Shown piece by piece: positions 40,302 to 43,807 of a DNA stretch of 43,807 nucleotides. A program made the translations under genes and the position numbers. The notes below the pieces were generated by a model. It was not told where the DNA came from, made no database searches, and saw nothing but the letters and a program-made list of their open reading frames with translations. Source of the DNA: UBA4408 sp002389785. Lineage in GTDB: Bacteria > Bacteroidota > Bacteroidia > UBA4408. The first letter of the stretch is position 1. Each line of letters starts with the position of its first letter. The DNA lies in assembly GCA_035438985.1 (NCBI GenBank), contig DAORJK010000022.1, forward strand, positions 1 through 43,807. The letters are read 5' to 3'.

Positions 40302-41591
40302 TTAAAAAATTGTTTTTCCGATGGGAAGACCAATACTTACTCCAACAGAATGGCCCTTATTTATTTCCCTCCAATGCAGCTCGAAGTTAATATTTGCTTT
40401 TCCATCACTATCCTTCAAAGATATCGGGATGCCAATTTTCCAATTTAATGCCTCAACCTGTCCAAAACATTTTTCAATGGCAAGACTGACACCGATAAAC
40501 TTTACAGGCATATAAACATATCGAGCAGAAATTTTAGTTGTAACAAATTGGTGGTATTCACCCACATTAACCGATTGATTATTTAGCTGGATTAGTTGCA
40601 AGGTATCCAATTTTAAAGTATCAGGATTTTCATTTTGATTGATGTAAGTATCAATGGCAGACTTATCAATTAATGAAGCATTGATTGTATTATCAGCCAA
40701 AACAGCCAATTTTAATGAGAACAGATTAACACCCTTAAATAATAATATGTTTTTGGTCCACTTTGTTTGTTCCCAAAAATTTGTCCAAATTATATCGGCT
40801 TCATAAGGCTTATATTTCTTATCAAATATTGTTTTAGATGAGTAATTTGGAATTGTTTTATATTCGGAACTTGTGACAGGGAAATATACATTTATGCTTA
40901 TCCACCATGTATGAGAGAGATTGTATAATCTCTCTTCATCAATAAATGCACTTTCTCTATCAGCAAACTGCTCATTTAAATCAGCTGCAGATTCTTGAAC
41001 GTAATTTGAAATCGCAATTGTTGTCGCTGTAGCTGGTATACCAACCTGATTTCTTTTAAAAGTTGTCAGTTTATTGTCAAATTCATTCAAAAGCTCATTT
41101 GCCAAATATGTTCTATGATTGCTGATAATGCTATATTGAGCCGTTTGAGCTTGATCAAAATAAATAGTTCCTCTACCAAATATTGTTAGTTTTAAATCAA
41201 ATCCAATATCCTTATTAATAGCCCCAGATTTTATTATACTTGAAAATCCATCTTCTATATTTGCCTTTAATCCACCGGTGACTAATAATCTTGAGTTTGA
41301 GATATGCTTTCCTAGATAAGAGGTTCCGCCTAAAAACAATTTATTGTCAGTGTTATCCAAAACTGCATAAGCAGATGAAAGCGATAAATCTGAAGCCTCA
41401 GAAAGATATGTAGAAGTCTTTATTGCAAAAAAGTTATTTAAGGTTGTATTTGAAGTAAGTTGAGTACTAATTAGTCCACTCGTAAATTGCGACAAAAGAT
41501 TTCTTGAAACTTCAGAATTAGTATACTGGGCTTTTAAGATGGTACATCCAAAGATTAACTGAAGAGCAGTTATAATTGTCTTTTTTTTCAT
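40302..41591 (-). CDS. Exported hypothetical protein, probably outer-membrane associated
   Basis: A 429-residue protein with a signal peptide (MKKKTIITALQLIFGCTILKAQ). The mature part alternates polar and hydrophobic residues like beta-strands and ends with a pattern of membrane-strand type (GHSVGVSIGLPIGKTIF, ending in phenylalanine as in outer-membrane barrels). No catalytic motif was recognised. Confidence 0.68.
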   Translation of the reverse strand: MKKKTIITALQLIFGCTILKAQYTNSEVSRNLLSQFTSGLISTQLTSNTTLNNFFAIKTSTYLSEASDLSLSSAYAVLDNTDNKLFLGGTSYLGKHISNSRLLVTGGLKANIEDGFSSIIKSGAINKDIGFDLKLTIFGRGTIYFDQAQTAQYSIISNHRTYLANELLNEFDNKLTTFKRNQVGIPATATTIAISNYVQESAADLNEQFADRESAFIDEERLYNLSHTWWISINVYFPVTSSEYKTIPNYSSKTIFDKKYKPYEADIIWTNFWEQTKWTKNILLFKGVNLFSLKLAVLADNTINASLIDKSAIDTYINQNENPDTLKLDTLQLIQLNNQSVNVGEYHQFVTTKISARYVYMPVKFIGVSLAIEKCFGQVEALNWKIGIPISLKDSDGKANINFELHWREINKGHSVGVSIGLPIGKTIF

Positions 41592-41730
41592 TTTCTTAGT
41601 TTAGATGCAAAATAGATTCAAATATTTCAATGATTGAAAGCTCATGGTGGGTAGCTTAGTTTTTTTCTTCAGTTATCATTTTAAAAAAATACGGGTCAAC
41701 TTAATAAAGTCAGATGAGCAAGTTGGATAT

Positions 41731-42243
41731 TTAACAAGGTGTAGGAAGCGAAGTCACGAACGAATAAGAATTTACTATAGCACAAGATGTATTTAGCGAC
41801 CAAGTACATCCGCTTAGGTTAAAGGAATTACATGTAGTTTGAATTCCTGTTGCGAACTTTACTTTTAAGTATTTCCCAGAGCTGCAACCGCTAGACTTCC
41901 TGAAATAATAAAAAGTCCCTTTGGTTAGTGTTAATCCGGTAGCACCTGTTAGTGTTACTGTTGATGAAGTTTGACTAGAATAATAAATCTTGCCTGATGC
42001 ATTTGCTACAATGTTACCGACATACGTCGCACAATTATCGTAAACTTTAAGAATTTTTACAGTGTCTCCAGAAAGAGTTACGAATGTGGAATCAACCATA
42101 CTTAATCTATTTTGTGAATCAGTCTGGATTTGACTATTTGACTCTGATGATAATTCTGATTTTTGGCACATAGAGAATAGGATAATGCCAAATGTTAGTA
42201 TTATAATAATGCTAAGAGTCTTTTTTATTTTGAATGTTTTCAT
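41731..42243 (-). CDS. Exported cysteine-rich small protein
   Basis: A 170-residue protein with an N-terminal hydrophobic leader (TLSIIIILTFGIILFSMCQK). The cysteine after FSM could be a lipidation site, though the residue before it is not typical of a lipobox. The mature part is Ser/Thr-rich with six further cysteines, the last at the C-terminus (LPTPC), suggesting disulfide bonds outside the cytoplasm. Function unknown. It is followed by a 140-bp gap to 40302-41591. Confidence 0.65.
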   Translation of the reverse strand: MKTFKIKKTLSIIIILTFGIILFSMCQKSELSSESNSQIQTDSQNRLSMVDSTFVTLSGDTVKILKVYDNCATYVGNIVANASGKIYYSSQTSSTVTLTGATGLTLTKGTFYYFRKSSGCSSGKYLKVKFATGIQTTCNSFNLSGCTWSLNTSCAIVNSYSFVTSLPTPC

Positions 42244-42276
42244 CGTGTTTAGTTTTAGAATTTATTTATAAAGAAA

Positions 42277-43779
42277 TTAGTCTGAAATATTCGTTTTGAT
42301 AAACTTTACACTCTTTGAATTTGAACCTTCGCTTAGTTTGCAGAGATAAACTCCGCTTTTCAATTTTGAAACATCTATTCTACACATCTGACTCCAAGGT
42401 GAGATGTTTTGTTTTAAAATAAGCTGACCATAAATATCGAATATCTCGATTACCCTAACTTTACTTCTAGGCTCGAATGAAAGGTTCAAATCTTCTTCAG
42501 CTGGATTAGGAAAGCATGAAAGTTTGAAAGGTGCAAGGCTTGAAGATTGTTTAATACTTAGTTGTAAAGTATCACAAACGCTTCCGCTATCTGCCCCTAA
42601 AAAATAATTGGGATAATTAGGAACGGTAAAAGCATTGTTTGCAATAACAAAGAGGCCATGTTGTACTAAATCGCAAGCACTTCCCGTACTATCAGGATGG
42701 TTTATTATGTGCATATAATGTACGCCATTGGCTGCACTTATATAGATTTTACCGTTAGGTGCAAGTTGTGCTTGATAAAAATAAGTCAGGAAGGGTGGGT
42801 TCGGATCCGAAAACCCGTCAAATATTGCGATTGTATCCTTTGAGGTTGTTGGATTAGCTGCATCAAATTGATAAACGTAATTAAAGGAAGACACATAAAT
42901 GAATTTTGAATTGGCAGAGAATGCAATACCACCTGAATAAGCACCGTCATTGATAGGAATATGAATGGGGTTGCTTAAAATCCCTGAGCAGCGATCAAAG
43001 TCGTATATGTTCAGATCATCATCAGGCATGTAGCGAGCATATTTTTTACCATCGGGAGAAAAACAAGATTGGCCAGGACCACCTTCATTTAAGTAGGATC
43101 CTATACTTTGAGTATCTGGAAGTTGAATACCTTGAGATGTAATCAGAAATTTATAAAACAAATTAGAATGAGTTCGATTGGTAACCAACCACCAATCTCG
43201 GCCGTTGGCGTGTTTACAGGCTGTTAGTCCGCCCAAAAATAATGAATCCGATAATATTATATTGTTTTTTACTGTAACTGCTCCCAATCCGTTATCAAGA
43301 GTCATATCAATATTGGTTTGAAGTAACTGGAGAGGGACAACTACAAAGCCAGAACTATCAAAAGTTACCGTTTCATGGAAGAGATAAAATTTTGAAGAAT
43401 CTCCTGGAAAGGGGATAATGATAGCACCCTGCGGAATCCTAAATCCATCATGACTCCATTGGCTAGAATAAGGGCCAGGTGCAAGATTGCTACCATTTAG
43501 CATTGTGTCAGTATTTGCATTCGCAATCCAGCCTCCATTCGTATAAAACTGAATAATTCCATGAGAGTTACTAATACTCGAACTCAGATCCAGGAAGTTC
43601 ATTTTCCAAATAGAAGTATCAAGAATTAAACTATCATGAGTGAAGTTCATAATTATATTTCCACCCCCACCATAATAACCTAAAATCCAATTGTTACTTA
43701 TACCTTGAGCCTTTACACCAAAATTTAGATAAAAGACAATTACAAGGAAAAGATGCAAAATCCGGTTCAAATTGACCAC
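42277..43779 (-). CDS. Secreted beta-propeller-like protein with T9SS tail, 5' end altered at an IS-like repeat
   Basis: The C-terminus is a type A T9SS sorting domain (FKLSCFPNPAEEDLNLSF..., then RIDVSKLKSGVYLCKLSEGS). The middle resembles a propeller protein with repeats such as CFSPDGKKYARYM, AFSANSKFIYVSSF and LAPNGKIYISAANG. A hydrophobic signal-peptide core is present (HLFLVIVFYLNFGVKAQG). There is no ATG upstream of it: the frame begins with GTG inside an IS-like repeat at 43762-43780 and stays open to the window edge. The native start and n-region have probably been replaced by an insertion, so expression depends on sequence outside the window. Confidence 0.75.
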   Translation of the reverse strand: MVNLNRILHLFLVIVFYLNFGVKAQGISNNWILGYYGGGGNIIMNFTHDSLILDTSIWKMNFLDLSSSISNSHGIIQFYTNGGWIANANTDTMLNGSNLAPGPYSSQWSHDGFRIPQGAIIIPFPGDSSKFYLFHETVTFDSSGFVVVPLQLLQTNIDMTLDNGLGAVTVKNNIILSDSLFLGGLTACKHANGRDWWLVTNRTHSNLFYKFLITSQGIQLPDTQSIGSYLNEGGPGQSCFSPDGKKYARYMPDDDLNIYDFDRCSGILSNPIHIPINDGAYSGGIAFSANSKFIYVSSFNYVYQFDAANPTTSKDTIAIFDGFSDPNPPFLTYFYQAQLAPNGKIYISAANGVHYMHIINHPDSTGSACDLVQHGLFVIANNAFTVPNYPNYFLGADSGSVCDTLQLSIKQSSSLAPFKLSCFPNPAEEDLNLSFEPRSKVRVIEIFDIYGQLILKQNISPWSQMCRIDVSKLKSGVYLCKLSEGSNSKSVKFIKTNISD

Positions 43780-43807
43780 CCTCGCCGGTTGAAACTGACC
43801 ACCTTTG
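43762..43807. mobile_element. Probable terminal repeats of an IS21-family element (partial, cut by window edge)
   Basis: Two 19-bp units, CCGGTTCAAATTGACCACC (43762-43780) and CCGGTTGAAACTGACCACC (43785-43803), repeat with a 23-bp period and differ at two bases. Read on the minus strand they are GGTGGTCA(A/G)TTT(G/C)AACCGG, the pattern I recall from the multiple terminal repeats of Bacteroidota IS21-family elements. The element would extend past the right edge; its transposase genes are not visible. Confidence 0.55.

Overview
The window looks like an AT-rich member of the Bacteroidota (probably Chitinophagales/Sphingobacteriales-like). The reasons are type IX secretion (T9SS) C-terminal sorting tails on two secreted proteins, delta-60 repeats, a SHOCT-tailed exported protein, Bacteroidota-type mobilisation genes and frequent lack of Shine-Dalgarno sites. 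No rRNA gene, CRISPR array, replication initiator or mating-pair (T4SS channel) gene was seen.

Layout. (1) Bases 1-243 hold a tRNA-Val fragment broken in its T-loop, an intact tRNA-Val(TAC), its terminator and a tandem 11-bp repeat resembling integrase arm sites. (2) Bases 522-2544 hold a frame-broken remnant and a two-gene minus-strand module with a four-helix membrane protein. (3) Bases 2714-10374 are a mobilisation region: excisionase-like HTH, accessory proteins, a coupling-protein ATPase without its own membrane helices, a separate membrane protein, a candidate oriT and a MobF relaxase/helicase. (4) Bases 10768-12960 carry a YwqK/MORN-type protein and a compact SIR2-family protein with a small partner. 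(5) Bases 12977-16755 are an element maintenance region: ArdC-type antirestriction protein, TOPRIM primase, AlpA-like HTH, RadC and small proteins.

(6) Bases 17387-26976 form one co-directional minus-strand block of ten genes. Its downstream half is the most interesting part: a PD-(D/E)XK-like protein, an Mrr-like endonuclease fused to a beta-rich domain, a second and divergent SIR2-type NADase, and two small unknown proteins. The upstream half encodes a membrane-anchored DnaQ-exonuclease/BRCT protein and membrane or envelope proteins. (7) Bases 27259-30289 are a SIR2-HerA pair in which the SIR2 gene carries an in-frame TAG. A membrane sensor-like gene and a 58-residue gene lie convergent to it, and the module is bracketed by two 20-bp near-identical direct repeats. 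(8) Bases 32331-33797 hold an attachment-site-like region (GGGGGTA repeats on both sides of a tRNA-Ser 3' fragment) and a DUF4102-type tyrosine integrase. (9) Bases 34058-43807 look more chromosomal: small genes, an XRE regulator with a palindromic site, T9SS proteins, a metallopeptidase/nuclease pair, exported proteins and, at the right edge, repeats resembling the end of an IS21-family element that run into the 5' end of a T9SS gene.

Interpretation. The left 34 kb reads as a mobilisable (not self-transmissible) composite element loaded with anti-phage genes, including three unrelated SIR2-superfamily proteins. All function calls come from reading motifs in the translated sequence; no database search was run.
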